Assembly: GCA_003963435.1 (NCBI GenBank) | Contig: RXJC01000071.1 | Coordinates: 57,510-121,509, forward strand | DNA: 64,000 nucleotides | Direction: 5' to 3' | Origin: Bradyrhizobiaceae bacterium | Lineage (GTDB): Bacteria; Pseudomonadota; Alphaproteobacteria; Rhizobiales; Xanthobacteraceae | Shown here: positions 20,524 to 30,930 of the stretch, in pieces | Numbering within the stretch: the first letter of the stretch is position 1 | How the letters are laid out: every line of letters starts with the position of its first letter | Made by a program: the position numbers and the translations under genes | The notes under the pieces: generated by a model | What the model was told of the DNA's origin: nothing | Seen by the model: the letters and a program-made list of their open reading frames with translations, nothing else | The model's database searches: none

Positions 20524-20551
20524 TATTCGCATAACATAGATTATGGAATAA
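20524..20551. other. dif-like XerC/XerD recombination site
   Basis: TATTCGCATAA-CATAGA-TTATGGAATAA; 11-6-11 layout with CGCATAA and TTATG core arms as in E. coli dif. Confidence 0.5.
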
Positions 20552-20596
20552 ATTCTTATTTCCCGAACCTCGAAATTCGCTGATTCACTAGGTTTG

Positions 20597-21013
20597 TTAT
20601 GACGCAATCGCTCGTCTTCGCCGGACAGCGTCGCGTTGGCGTCGCCTCCGTTCCCGAATGCGTCGAACTGGCGCTATCAAAGGCATCGGTGACAGCGTCG
20701 TGGCCGGCGTCGGCTCGTCGACCGCGCAGATGGGAGGCAGTTCCGTTGTTGGGGCGGGTGCGGGCCGCGCCTCCATGATCTCGAGAACCGCGCGTCCCTT
20801 GTCGGTGATACGCCAGCCGCCGTTCATCCGCCCGATGAGACCTTGGGAGAAGATATCCAGGTCGGGCACGCGGGCCGCCAATCGCTTCGTACGTTCGGCC
20901 CAGTCCCGTCCGCTGGTCGCCAGGATCGCCATATCGCGCTTGAGGTCCGCCATGGCGGCGAACCCGTCTGGATAGCTGACCAGCACCTTGAGAACCGTCA
21001 CCTGGAAGTTCAC
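20597..21013 (-). CDS. Hypothetical protein with winged-helix-like domain
   Basis: 138 aa; VLKVLVSYPDGFAAMADLKRDMAIL...WRITDKGRAVLE; decayed paralog at 33061. Confidence 0.6.
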   Translation of the reverse strand: MNFQVTVLKVLVSYPDGFAAMADLKRDMAILATSGRDWAERTKRLAARVPDLDIFSQGLIGRMNGGWRITDKGRAVLEIMEARPAPAPTTELPPICAVDEPTPATTLSPMPLIAPVRRIRERRRRQRDAVRRRRAIAS

Positions 21014-21372
21014 TGCCCCACCCGTACCCGGCTTCCGCGAACTTACTTCCTCGGCATCTTAGGAGCATTCGTGAGCCTCTGTCGATTCCCGACATTCATC
21101 CGCGGGCGTCCGTTGGAGGTGCGCAGCGCCAAAATCCTTGTTGGGCATGACAACGGCTGAAGATTCCAGGTCGGATAGTTCGGCTCGCGAATTGCCCCCC
21201 GACAGCTCGCGCAGGCAGGGCTGGTACGTCGATATGTCGACGATGCGGATTCCGTGGAAAACCCGCCGGTCGGGCCGCTGATTGACGCCCGGCTGTGGAC
21301 ATTGAGAGCTACGACATCGAAATCGAGCGAGGATGATGTTGAATCCGGCCGCACCGATGAGAGGGAGAGTTC

Positions 21373-22686
21373 ATGACTTTCAAAGCAACCGCAGCCGGCG
21401 CCTCGCACGAGCCGACCTTACATTGCCCCAATTGCAATCACGAAATCCGGCTGACCGAGTCGCTGGCCGCTCCCCTCCTCGCTGAAACCCGTCAGCGCTT
21501 TCAAGAGCAACTGGCCAGCAAAGATGCCGAGATGGAGCGCAAGACCGAGGCGCTGCGGCTGGAACGCGAGCAGGTGGCGAAGGACCGCGCGCAAATCGAA
21601 GACCAGGTTGCGAGGCGATTGACCGCCGAACGCGCCCAGCTGGTCGCGGCCGAAAGCAAGAAGGCGCGGGAGGCGGCCGCGGCCGAGCTACAGACGAAAG
21701 AGGCGGAAGCTGCGGAGCTGCGAGCCACCCTGCTCTCCAACAACATGAAGCTTGCCGAGGCCCAAAAGCAGCAGGCTGAACTGATGCGGCAGCAGCGGGC
21801 GCTCGAAGAGGAAAAGCGCGAGCTCGACCTGACGATAGAGAAGCGCGTGCAGGCCTCGATCAGTGAGATCCAGATCAAGGCCAGGCAGGAAGCCGACGAG
21901 GCAGCGCGCTTGCGCGTCGCCGAGAAGGACCAGACCATCGAGTCGATGACACGCACGATCGAGGAACTCAAGCGCAAGGCCGAACAGGGATCACAGCAAT
22001 CTCAAGGCGAGGTTCTCGAGCTCGAGCTCGAAGAGCTTCTGCGCGGGCGTTTTCCAACCGATTCGATTGAGCCGGTTGGCAAAGGTGAGCTCGGGGCGGA
22101 CGTTATTCAACAGGTGAATGGTGCTATTGGCCAATCTGCCGGCATCATCCTTTGGGAAACCAAGCGCACGAAGGCTTGGAGTGACGGGTGGCTCGCCAAA
22201 TTGCGTGACGACCAGCGTCGTTCCGGCGCCGACGTCGCTCTGATCATCTCCCATGCGCTGCCGAAACATATCGAGCAATTTGACCTGGTCGACGGTGTAT
22301 GGGTGGCTCATCCGCGTTGCGCATTGCCGGTCGCCGTGGCGCTCCGCCAGGGTCTGATCGATGTGAGCAGCTCGCGCCTCGTTCAGCAGGGTCAGCAGAG
22401 CAAGATGGAGCAGGTTTATCACTATTTGACCGGCACGAAGTTTCGGCAGCGCGTCGAAGCGGTGGTCGAGAAGTTCAACGACATGCGTGAGGACCTCGAC
22501 AAGGAGCGCAAGTTCATGGGTCGTCAGTGGGCCAAGCGGGAGACGCAGATACTGGCCGTCGTGGAGTCGACGGTCGGCATGGTCGGCGACCTGCAGGCGA
22601 TCGCTGGCAAGGCCATGCCGGAGATACCGAGCCTCGAAGTGCCGCTGCTTGAAACCTCTGCCGTCTCTGAGCGGAGAGCGAGCTAG
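21373..22686 (+). CDS. DUF2130 family protein (coiled coil + nuclease-like C-terminal domain)
   Basis: CPNCNHEI zinc knuckle, long coiled coil, GADVIQQVNG...GIILWETKRTKAWSDGWLAKLRDDQR. Confidence 0.85.
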   Translation: MTFKATAAGASHEPTLHCPNCNHEIRLTESLAAPLLAETRQRFQEQLASKDAEMERKTEALRLEREQVAKDRAQIEDQVARRLTAERAQLVAAESKKAREAAAAELQTKEAEAAELRATLLSNNMKLAEAQKQQAELMRQQRALEEEKRELDLTIEKRVQASISEIQIKARQEADEAARLRVAEKDQTIESMTRTIEELKRKAEQGSQQSQGEVLELELEELLRGRFPTDSIEPVGKGELGADVIQQVNGAIGQSAGIILWETKRTKAWSDGWLAKLRDDQRRSGADVALIISHALPKHIEQFDLVDGVWVAHPRCALPVAVALRQGLIDVSSSRLVQQGQQSKMEQVYHYLTGTKFRQRVEAVVEKFNDMREDLDKERKFMGRQWAKRETQILAVVESTVGMVGDLQAIAGKAMPEIPSLEVPLLETSAVSERRAS

Positions 22687-22824
22687 TTAGTCGCCCCCGA
22701 CCGGGAATCAGGTCGCTTTGCTTCCCTATGGAGGCGGCAGAGGGGACGCGGCGATGGCGTCACGGCGATCCTGAGGTTCGGTCCCAACAACAACGCATGC
22801 GGCGCAGATGATGTTGACGATCGC

Positions 22825-23030
22825 GTAACGGTACCAATTGGCACTGCGATGTTCCATATTGAGCTCGCGCGATCTCTCGAAGACCGCCACCATCATCAAG
22901 GGCCTTGCTCGGCTCTCACGTCTACCCCAAGAACCCTTTACGCGGTGGCCAGAATTGTCACTGGTGGATTGTTGAAAGCGGCGACAACTAACCTACAATG
23001 CTATTTCCCTATTTGTTCTATATTTGATAA
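22825..23030. repeat. Copy A of duplicated csp-leader / SOS-box module
   Basis: Shares cggtaccRattgScactgc, ctcgcgcgRtct, ggctctcacgtct, ggattgttgaaagcggcgacaact and ttccctatttgttctat with 32981-33715. Confidence 0.7.
23004..23018 (+). promoter_or_regulatory. Degenerate LexA (SOS) box TTTC-N7-GTTC
   Basis: tttccctatttgttc; one mismatch from alphaproteobacterial GTTC-N7-GTTC. Confidence 0.45.
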
Positions 23031-23165
23031 GAACATCGCTCCCAAACAACAGCAACCGGCCAGGTAACCCGCCAAAACCCTGGGCGCTGTCCTCTGCGCC
23101 CGCGCAAGGCGCAACCGAATCGGATATGTTTTCGGACCGATTAGCTCCCAATTTAGGTCCCGACA

Positions 23166-23410
23166 TGATGCAACGATCCGACATCGTTTCGGCCGGCATC
23201 CCGCCTAGCGTCGAGGTCGACGAGATGCTGGCGTGCCCGTCGTTGACCGACGTCCCGCCCATCTGGCTCGATGCGCTATCGAGGGCAAGAATCTACCTCG
23301 ATGCCGCGAACATCCTGGAGGACGGGTCGCCGCGCCTTTGCCAACTGATCGACGCCGCCGGTGACATCGAAGAGGTAGCGATCCGGGCTCTGTCACGGGT
23401 TGTGGCGTGA
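23166..23410 (+). CDS. Hypothetical protein, first gene of short operon
   Basis: ORF open from 23024; overlaps next gene by 4 nt. Confidence 0.5.
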
Positions 23411-23907
23411 TCGGCGAATGGCTTGGCCTCTCCAAGCTCCTGCCCGGCGCCGCCTCTGCTGCGAAGGCGGTCTACGGCCGCGTGGTCGGAAAGTCGCCCC
23501 GGCTCAACTTTGACACCACGAGCGGCGGCATCGAGCTGCACGTCTTCAACACGAAAGACGAGACCATTATCGTCGAGAGCGTCCAGGCCTCGCCGTCGCT
23601 GCTCGGCTTTTCGGAAGGAGCAGCACTGCGCGACGTCCTCAGGGCTGCAACGCATCAGGTGAATGGTGCTGATGAGGAGCGTCCAATTGCGGTGATATCT
23701 CCTGGCGAAAAGGCCGAGATTAGGATTCTTAAGACAACACTGGAGGGCAATCAGGCCGATCAGCTTATTCGCGTCACCGTTCGCTGGCGCACAGCCCGCC
23801 GTCGTCCATTCTCGAAAAGCGTGATCTCAATCCGGATCAGCGTTCGGGACATTCGCGACCTGCTTGTCGAGGTCGACCGCAAGCAGCCCGGGATCGTAAT
23901 TGTCTGA
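23407..23907 (+). CDS. Hypothetical beta-rich protein
   Basis: 166 aa; overlaps both neighbours. Confidence 0.55.
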   Translation: MIGEWLGLSKLLPGAASAAKAVYGRVVGKSPRLNFDTTSGGIELHVFNTKDETIIVESVQASPSLLGFSEGAALRDVLRAATHQVNGADEERPIAVISPGEKAEIRILKTTLEGNQADQLIRVTVRWRTARRRPFSKSVISIRISVRDIRDLLVEVDRKQPGIVIV

Positions 23908-24751
23908 ACTTCATCGCAAGAGCCGCCCACACCGCATGATTTTGTACCACTACACCTCCGCCGCAGGCCTTTATGGCATCGTTGCCAGCAAATCCCTGTG
24001 GACGTCGCATTACCGCTTTCTCAACGACACGTCCGAGTTTCGGCACGGCTGGGACATCGTGATCGCAGCCATCGAGCGCCGGAGCGCCGAGATCGGGCAG
24101 ATATCGTCGCTCGCCTGGGAGACGATAACGCTGTTTCGAGCGCACAGTGAAAGCGTACATGCGTTCGTCGGGTCCCTCACCTCCAACGGTGATCTGCTGT
24201 CGCAATGGCGCGGTTATAACCACGGACAGGGTTTCTCGATCGGCTTCGACGCGGACTGGCTGGTGCAGAACGCCGCCGCGCAGGGCTTCGACATCACCCC
24301 CGTGATCTACGACACCGCACAACAGCACGCGGCCGCCGACGCGGCTGTCGCTCTGCTCATTGCGCTTCTGTTGGAAGGAACGGACGAGCCGGAAGGCGCT
24401 CGCGCCCAAGTCAAGCGATGGTGGCCGCATGCGCTGAAAACGGCACTCGTTCTCAAGAACGAGCATTTCCGTGAGGAGTGCGAATCCCGACTGGTCTGGG
24501 CCGATGTGTCCTGGCCGCCCGGGCTGAAAACGCGCCTCTCCCCTGCCGGACTCGTTCCCTACCGGTCATGTCAGTTCAACGAAGTCATCATCCACAATTC
24601 GACCTCGCACCCCAACAACTGCGGCATCGAAGAAATCATCGTCGGGCCGGCCCTCGCGCCGCAGCAGGTCTGGGCGGTCGAGGCACTGCTGGCCACCCAT
24701 CACATGCGTCTTGCAATCAAACGCTCCGCGATACCGTATGTCGCGGACTGA
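23900..24751 (+). CDS. DUF2971 family protein
   Basis: [38 protein letters not shown] is the family signature region. Confidence 0.8.
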   Translation: MSELHRKSRPHRMILYHYTSAAGLYGIVASKSLWTSHYRFLNDTSEFRHGWDIVIAAIERRSAEIGQISSLAWETITLFRAHSESVHAFVGSLTSNGDLLSQWRGYNHGQGFSIGFDADWLVQNAAAQGFDITPVIYDTAQQHAAADAAVALLIALLLEGTDEPEGARAQVKRWWPHALKTALVLKNEHFREECESRLVWADVSWPPGLKTRLSPAGLVPYRSCQFNEVIIHNSTSHPNNCGIEEIIVGPALAPQQVWAVEALLATHHMRLAIKRSAIPYVAD

Positions 24752-24813
24752 AGGCCTTTGCGCCTGATATGCTTGCCTGTCGCATGACCGGCTGTCTTCA
24801 AGAAAGTGGCGCC

Positions 24814-25164
24814 ATGGCAAAACACCGGATCTACACGACGAGCTTCGCCAGCGTTTACCCGCTCTACGTTGCCAAGGCCGAGAAAAAGGGGCGGACCAAG
24901 GCCGAGGTCGATCAAATCATCGCGTGGCTGACCGGCTATGGTCCAAAGGACCTCGAGGCAGAGCTAGCACGCAAGGCCGATTTCGAGACCTTCTTTGCGG
25001 AAGTGCCTCGGCTCAATCCGTCGCGGGCACTGATCAAGGGCGTGATTCGCGGCGTGCGCGTCGAGGACATCAAAGAACCAACGATGCAAGAGATTCGCTA
25101 CCTGGACAAATTGATCGACGAACTGGCACGCAGAAAGGCCATAGAGACACTTCTCAGACAATGA
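24814..25164 (+). CDS. DUF2200 family protein
   Basis: [41 protein letters not shown]...[27 protein letters not shown]. Confidence 0.85.
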   Translation: MAKHRIYTTSFASVYPLYVAKAEKKGRTKAEVDQIIAWLTGYGPKDLEAELARKADFETFFAEVPRLNPSRALIKGVIRGVRVEDIKEPTMQEIRYLDKLIDELARRKAIETLLRQ

Positions 25165-25330
25165 CGTTGTCTGGGGCCGCGCATTATCGTCGCTGGCGCG
25201 AACTCGTTCCTTTGCCTGATTATTTAGCCTCGATCTCGTTGGGTAGCTCGATGCTATTCCTCCTACGCCACGCTATCACACAATCACCCTATGCGCCTGT
25301 GGAACGCGCTCGGATGTGGCTCGGCCCGTG

Positions 25331-26482
25331 CTAGGATTGCTGCTCTTTCCACCGACGATGCTGCTCACGAAGCGCAGCCTCAGTTGCGGCAAGCTGGCGA
25401 TTGTAGTCCAGTTCGCCGGGGCTTTTGGCAGCCACTTGCCCAGAGACGATAACGAGCCGCCACGCCGCGTACTCGTGAAATGGGTTTAGGCCGATAACGT
25501 TACCGAGCGTGAGGTCACTCGGCGCCGGCGCCAACAACAACCTGGAGAAGGCTGTGATGGCGGCATTCATATCCCAATTCGAAACGAACAGCACCAAGGC
25601 GCACAAGGCAAGCAATGCGACCGGTGCTCCTTTTAACCTAAAAGACTCCGGACGGACTTTACCAATATCGATTCCGCCATTCACCGCGACGAAGGCGGCA
25701 AGCGAGACCGCCGCGTCGTAGTAGCGCTGGAGTACAGTCGGATCGAACACCTCGCGCTGATGGTGCTTCCGAAGGAGCTCTCCCGCTTGTCGACAACTCC
25801 CGTCGTCGATTGGGACACCCCTTACCAGAAGGAACAGGTGCTCATGATCTTCGGTGAACTGATACCTGGCTGCGGCTTTCCAATTGAATGCGGGCATTTC
25901 CGCCTGAACTGGGTGGAATGTCCAGCGCTGGTAGCTGGGATGACGATGGAGTGCTCGCGTCCAGGAAATCGCCTCTGGCGACGTTGTCAGGGTGAAGCGG
26001 CTGCCAGACTTGAGATCGAAAAACCATTGGCGCATGTCCCGAATACGCCGTTGGTCAAATAACCCTTGCTCGATACCTTTGCATACGAGGAGTCTCACGG
26101 CCCTTGTTTCTGTGCTTTTCTCCGAACCGAAGTCGATGAGGCTTGCCTGCGCGGATCGATCCTCGTCATCGCCGTAGAACTCGCAGAATGGGTGGTGGGC
26201 GTTGCCGCCATTGGGATCGACGAACCTGAAGTGCGCTTGCCGGAGAACGGCCCTCGATGCGCGCGATCTTGCGGAGCGAACCACGCGAGCGCCGAACTTA
26301 CCGCACGATGAGCATTGGATGTCGGCGCGGATCGCGTCGCCAGACGCGCTCAGAAGCTCAGCTCCATCTCGTTCCGACGTCGGATTCTGGCCTGTCATCA
26401 ACATCGCGAGCTGGTCCACATCGAGTTCGCGGGCGAATCTGACTGAAAAGGCAGTTGCGGGCATTTTCCCCCCAAAGCACAT
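25331..26482 (-). CDS. Hypothetical protein with Cys/His zinc-binding-like N-terminus
   Basis: 383 aa; CSSCGKFGARVV...HHPFCEFYGDD; same strand as and downstream of helicase gene. Confidence 0.6.
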   Translation of the reverse strand: MCFGGKMPATAFSVRFARELDVDQLAMLMTGQNPTSERDGAELLSASGDAIRADIQCSSCGKFGARVVRSARSRASRAVLRQAHFRFVDPNGGNAHHPFCEFYGDDEDRSAQASLIDFGSEKSTETRAVRLLVCKGIEQGLFDQRRIRDMRQWFFDLKSGSRFTLTTSPEAISWTRALHRHPSYQRWTFHPVQAEMPAFNWKAAARYQFTEDHEHLFLLVRGVPIDDGSCRQAGELLRKHHQREVFDPTVLQRYYDAAVSLAAFVAVNGGIDIGKVRPESFRLKGAPVALLALCALVLFVSNWDMNAAITAFSRLLLAPAPSDLTLGNVIGLNPFHEYAAWRLVIVSGQVAAKSPGELDYNRQLAATEAALREQHRRWKEQQS

Positions 26483-26695
26483 TGATTCTCGTGCGTCGGA
26501 CAGACGAACGATCGACGCAACGGTACACTAAATATCGGCATTGGCTTGAGGACGAGGTCTCATGAACCCCTACATCCGTGCCGGCAAACACCTCGCCGCT
26601 CCCCCGCCCGACGTGCCCAGCCGTCGGCTTTGTTTGCTCCTTCAAGCAACCTTGGATGACCGCAACGGCAACGGCAACACCACTTCGCTCACAGA

Positions 26696-28606
26696 TCACA
26701 CCACAACCACCTCGGCTTCGCCGCTCGCGAACCACTCGCGCTCGACGACCTTGCGCACCAGCTCCTCGGGCGCCTTTGTGTAGCATACGATGGCCAGGCT
26801 CTCCTCCGCCCGACTACAGGTGACATAGAGGAGGCGCCGGGTTCTGTCGTTGCTCGTTTCCGAGCCGGCGGCCAGATTCTTGCGGTCGGTATCGCTGGGC
26901 GGTTCAACACCAAAGAGCTTGTCGTATTTGAACAGGAAGCCCCGCGCCTCCTCGTCACTTATAACTACCATGACTCGCGGAAACTCGAGCCCCTTTACGC
27001 CTTGATGTGTACCAAACGGTGATTTTCCGCTGACGTATTCGTTGTAGGCCTCAATTTGCTCGAAGTTGGTGTTCAGCATCTCGCGCCAGGCCAAGATCTC
27101 TCCGGCCTCTCGCTCCTCACTCTCATCCGAGGAAGTATCGTCCGGCGCCGCAAACGGCGCCAACGCCTCCGGAACATCAAAAAGCCCGCTGGCCGCAACA
27201 TTCTCCAGCACTTCCCGGAACGTCGGCTTGTGCGACGATGCGAACAACGCGAGCAGAGCATCTGCCGCATTCTTTGCAAGCCTGAGCTGCTCGCTGCCCC
27301 CCGATTTGAGAGCGTCCGGAGCGAGCAGAGGTGAAGACTCGCGAACAATGCTTGTGAGGGCAAACGCGTCATTTGACCGCAGCGCTTTGACTGCCGGCAG
27401 CACCTGTCCACTGAAGAAATTCAACGACGGAGACGTTCCTTCGAGAAGCGAGGTCTGAACGCGGCTTTCTCGATAGAGCGGGCGAAACATCTCGGCAAAG
27501 CCGAACCGCACCGCCGCCATATGGTGTTCCAACGTCAGCGTTTTGAAGTTGCGAGGCTGATCTTTCCAGGCTGGATCGCCTGTGACTTCCGCCATTCTAT
27601 CGACGACGTGCTGCTCGACGCGCTGCTTATCGCTGCCGGCTTCCTGAACCGCGAACAACCTGACGTGTCCCTCCGGCTTGTCCTCGCGCCCAATCTGAAC
27701 GACGTCATCCACTTCGCTGCGAATGCGGTTGAGTAGGCGAATGACCCGGTGAGGACACCTATGGTTCATAGCCTTGCGCGGGAAGACCCAGCCGTGCAGG
27801 CCTTGGCCAAGATCGACCTTACCGTCGGCGTAAATGCGCTGCATCGTGTCCCCGAGTAAGCCGAGCCCAAAATGCTCCGCATTGTCACGCTGAACTTTCA
27901 GCAACGCTTCCATGAGGTGACGGTTCGTATCCTGGCTCTCGTCTACCAGCAAAATCGGGTATCGCGAAATCAAGAGGCGCTGAAGCGTGCCTTTTGACGT
28001 GAGAAACTCTGATGTGATGCCGATCACCTCAGCGTGGTTCAACGCGTCTCGGGTCCGATTGTCTCCGGTCGGGCTGTAAACGAACTTCACGATTCCATCG
28101 AGAGCGGCCAGGCGCCGCTTGCGGCTCTCAAGCGACCGGACGTTCTCTTGGTAGGTCTTGGTCGACCGATTCTTCGTACCGGCGACTGTTGTCTCAAGCT
28201 CCGCAATTCGGTTCGTCAATGACGTCCTTACCCAAGACCGGATGTCCTCATTGTGCCCGGATATCAAGGACCAAGCGAAGGCGTGTATCGTCGAGACGTC
28301 AATGCGCGGATCATAGTCCAACCGGCGAAGAATCTCGTCGCAGGCCGCATTGGTGTAGGTGATGACACCGAGCTTTTGCCGGGACAGCGCCAGACGCCGT
28401 CCAGAGCTCTGTCTTATGTGCTTGATAGCCTCAACCAAAGAACGCGTCTTTCCGGAGCCGGCACCGGCAAACAGAAAGAAGCTTCTGGGGTGATCCAAGT
28501 CCAGGCATGTCGCAATGACCCGATCGGCGTCTGAATCGCGATGATCATCGTCGCTGCGCAGATGATCAGGCATCTGCAACCTCCGGTTCCGTCGAGAGTA
28601 GTTCAA
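26696..28606 (-). CDS. UvrD/Rep-like SF1 helicase (GajB-like)
   Basis: Walker A FFLFAGAGSGKTRSL, Walker B ILLVDESQDTN, C-terminal RRLLYVTCSRAEESLAIVCY; overlaps upstream OLD gene by 41 nt. Confidence 0.88.
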   Translation of the reverse strand: MNYSRRNRRLQMPDHLRSDDDHRDSDADRVIATCLDLDHPRSFFLFAGAGSGKTRSLVEAIKHIRQSSGRRLALSRQKLGVITYTNAACDEILRRLDYDPRIDVSTIHAFAWSLISGHNEDIRSWVRTSLTNRIAELETTVAGTKNRSTKTYQENVRSLESRKRRLAALDGIVKFVYSPTGDNRTRDALNHAEVIGITSEFLTSKGTLQRLLISRYPILLVDESQDTNRHLMEALLKVQRDNAEHFGLGLLGDTMQRIYADGKVDLGQGLHGWVFPRKAMNHRCPHRVIRLLNRIRSEVDDVVQIGREDKPEGHVRLFAVQEAGSDKQRVEQHVVDRMAEVTGDPAWKDQPRNFKTLTLEHHMAAVRFGFAEMFRPLYRESRVQTSLLEGTSPSLNFFSGQVLPAVKALRSNDAFALTSIVRESSPLLAPDALKSGGSEQLRLAKNAADALLALFASSHKPTFREVLENVAASGLFDVPEALAPFAAPDDTSSDESEEREAGEILAWREMLNTNFEQIEAYNEYVSGKSPFGTHQGVKGLEFPRVMVVISDEEARGFLFKYDKLFGVEPPSDTDRKNLAAGSETSNDRTRRLLYVTCSRAEESLAIVCYTKAPEELVRKVVEREWFASGEAEVVVV

Positions 28607-30908
28607 CCTGCTTTCTTCTCAGTTGGTTGTCCAGCCACTCAAGCCCCTCTCCGATGTAGCGCGGGATCTTGAGACTTTCGAAATCCTCCGCCACCAGAAT
28701 ATTCAGTGCAAAAGCTCCTTTGTCCGCGTTGTTTCGGAGGGCCTCGAATAACTGTTCTCCGATCTTTGCTACGTCCGTTGCGCCCGCAATCGCCTCTCGG
28801 AACTTTCGGACCAAGCCCGCGCCTTCCAAGCGCCCGAAGAACGCCATGTTCTCAAACGCGAGCGCATCTTCGAATGTGTAAGGCAGAGCAGTCTGCGCAG
28901 TCGTGGCGGTCTCTGGCCAAACGACCTCGACCGGCGTTTGGTACGCCACGCAGACCTCGTGCATCAGAACACCCGGAAGCCTCTTGATTACGGCTCCATC
29001 CAGCAACTCATCAAGGCTCGATTTCTGCGGCAACCAGGTTTTGAGCGTGTCGTTGTTCGTCGTAAGCCCGGCACCCAGCTTCGGCTGGGCGGCGTGATAG
29101 CTGATCTTCTCTTTGGCCGTTTCTGTTGCAGGAGTCACTTTCCTCTCCTGGGCATCGAGATCCGTGATCACCAATGTGGTGAGCCCTAGGTGATGGACGA
29201 GCGGCTTGAGCCTATGTGCATGGCTACCGCCCACCTCGAGAATGGTGACATACCCCTGGTCCACCCTTGGGAAGCCGCGGCGAATGAAGTGCGGAAGTAA
29301 CACGCGCTCGGCAGTTCCCTCGACAAGGATAAGAGCATCAGCAAAGAATAAATCCGCGTGCTGGGCGCGCAGGTAACGAGCGACAAAGCGCGATGTCTCA
29401 TCCGACTGTCCGAACGCATTGGTGAGGTTCACGACGATAGAGACGGGAACCGCAATGCCGTTCAAGCCCGCAGGAAGGCGCCGGAAGTATCTCAAGCAAT
29501 CATACTGGATTTCGTGGGCGACGTGACTGGAATGCGTGCTGACAATTAGCTGAGTCCTCAGCAAAGTGCTGGAACGTAAATCCTCATGCGCCCGGAGAAC
29601 GTCGTACGCTTTCTTGATAAATACCTGTTGGACTTGCGCGTGCAGGTGCGCTTCCGGCTCTTCAACAAGCACGAGATGCAAGGGCTCGAATTCAGTCGCA
29701 TCGGGGTTACGTGCGGCCTTGCCAACCCGCATCCATGCGTCGCGAAAGCTCATCAGGCGGAAAATCATGGAGATAAGGTTTTGATAGCCGAGGCCGTTGT
29801 TTGCCTCCGGCAACCTCGCGATCGGCACCAATTCGCCGCCTTCGCGCACCACGTCCACTTCGAAGGTAATGGCGGTCTGATGGTTCAGACCGTCTACAGG
29901 GTGTATTCGAGTCGCTACCCGCGGCTTGGGATCCGTGACTCCGGGGTATCCAAGCCCTTCGACCTCCATGAAGGCGGCTTTGAAGCTTTCGGTGAGGCGG
30001 AGGTCGAACGCTTGCTGGGCGGCTTCGATCGCTCGAAGCGCATCCAGATCACTCGCTTCCGGATATTCGGAGGGATCGAGATGCTTTCGATAATAGGCCC
30101 GCAGCTGCTCAGACAGACGTTCTGGTGAGCGTGCCGCAAGACCTTCCTCGTCCTCTCGCTCATTCTGTGTGCCGCCAAATCCTCGCTGAGCGTTGATCTC
30201 GTTTACTCGTATCAGGCCGGCGAGCGGATCACCGTCGAGCGCGGGAACGAGCGGCGCGAGCTGCTGGGGTGCGGCAATCGAGTTCTCTGGCTCGACGAGC
30301 TTCGATGGATCGAGTGGATAGGATCTTACAATTAGATATTGATTTAACCGACGCGTCAGGAAATCCATCATGTCGGCCGGCCAGATTGTAAGGTTCTTCG
30401 GCTCGTCCCCTTCGGATCCTGGCAAAGCCCCGGCGCTAGCCCCTCTTATGGCAGTCGCGTCCGTCATTGCCTGCACGAAGGCCTTGTGAAACTCCACGGG
30501 ATCCTTCGGCTCCAGCCTCAGTCGAACGCCAAGCAAACCTCCGTTCCAATCCAGCGTAGGCACCAGCTTGCTGACGTGGTGGAGTTCGGTTGAAGCGACC
30601 CGTAGCCAAACATCGATCGCCGGGAGGTGCGGTGTCCAGATATCGAGGCTGAGGTTTGGTGCAGTTCCGCCAGCGCGCGCCGCCATCCAATCTGCCCCGA
30701 TCTTGTTCAGCGCGCCCCAATGCACAAGAGTTATGTCGTGGACTTGAAATTGGCGCTGCCTTGGTATGAGAAATCGCCGCATCGCCAGCATTGCCGACGT
30801 CTTGCCGCTGTTATTCGCTCCGACAAAGAGCGTCTTCTCCTCAGCGAGGTCGATCCGGACTGAAAGCAACTTTCTGAAATTTACGATTTCGATGAGACTT
30901 AGATACAT
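28566..30908 (-). CDS. OLD-family ATP-dependent endonuclease, AAA + TOPRIM (GajA-like)
   Basis: LSLIEIVNFRKLLSVRIDLAEEKTLFVGANNSGKTSAM; TOPRIM LILVEGTAERVLLPHF...LVITDLDAQ. Confidence 0.88.
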   Translation of the reverse strand: MYLSLIEIVNFRKLLSVRIDLAEEKTLFVGANNSGKTSAMLAMRRFLIPRQRQFQVHDITLVHWGALNKIGADWMAARAGGTAPNLSLDIWTPHLPAIDVWLRVASTELHHVSKLVPTLDWNGGLLGVRLRLEPKDPVEFHKAFVQAMTDATAIRGASAGALPGSEGDEPKNLTIWPADMMDFLTRRLNQYLIVRSYPLDPSKLVEPENSIAAPQQLAPLVPALDGDPLAGLIRVNEINAQRGFGGTQNEREDEEGLAARSPERLSEQLRAYYRKHLDPSEYPEASDLDALRAIEAAQQAFDLRLTESFKAAFMEVEGLGYPGVTDPKPRVATRIHPVDGLNHQTAITFEVDVVREGGELVPIARLPEANNGLGYQNLISMIFRLMSFRDAWMRVGKAARNPDATEFEPLHLVLVEEPEAHLHAQVQQVFIKKAYDVLRAHEDLRSSTLLRTQLIVSTHSSHVAHEIQYDCLRYFRRLPAGLNGIAVPVSIVVNLTNAFGQSDETSRFVARYLRAQHADLFFADALILVEGTAERVLLPHFIRRGFPRVDQGYVTILEVGGSHAHRLKPLVHHLGLTTLVITDLDAQERKVTPATETAKEKISYHAAQPKLGAGLTTNNDTLKTWLPQKSSLDELLDGAVIKRLPGVLMHEVCVAYQTPVEVVWPETATTAQTALPYTFEDALAFENMAFFGRLEGAGLVRKFREAIAGATDVAKIGEQLFEALRNNADKGAFALNILVAEDFESLKIPRYIGEGLEWLDNQLRRKQVELLSTEPEVADA

Positions 30909-30930
30909 TCCCGCGGGTCCTCCTAAGCGG

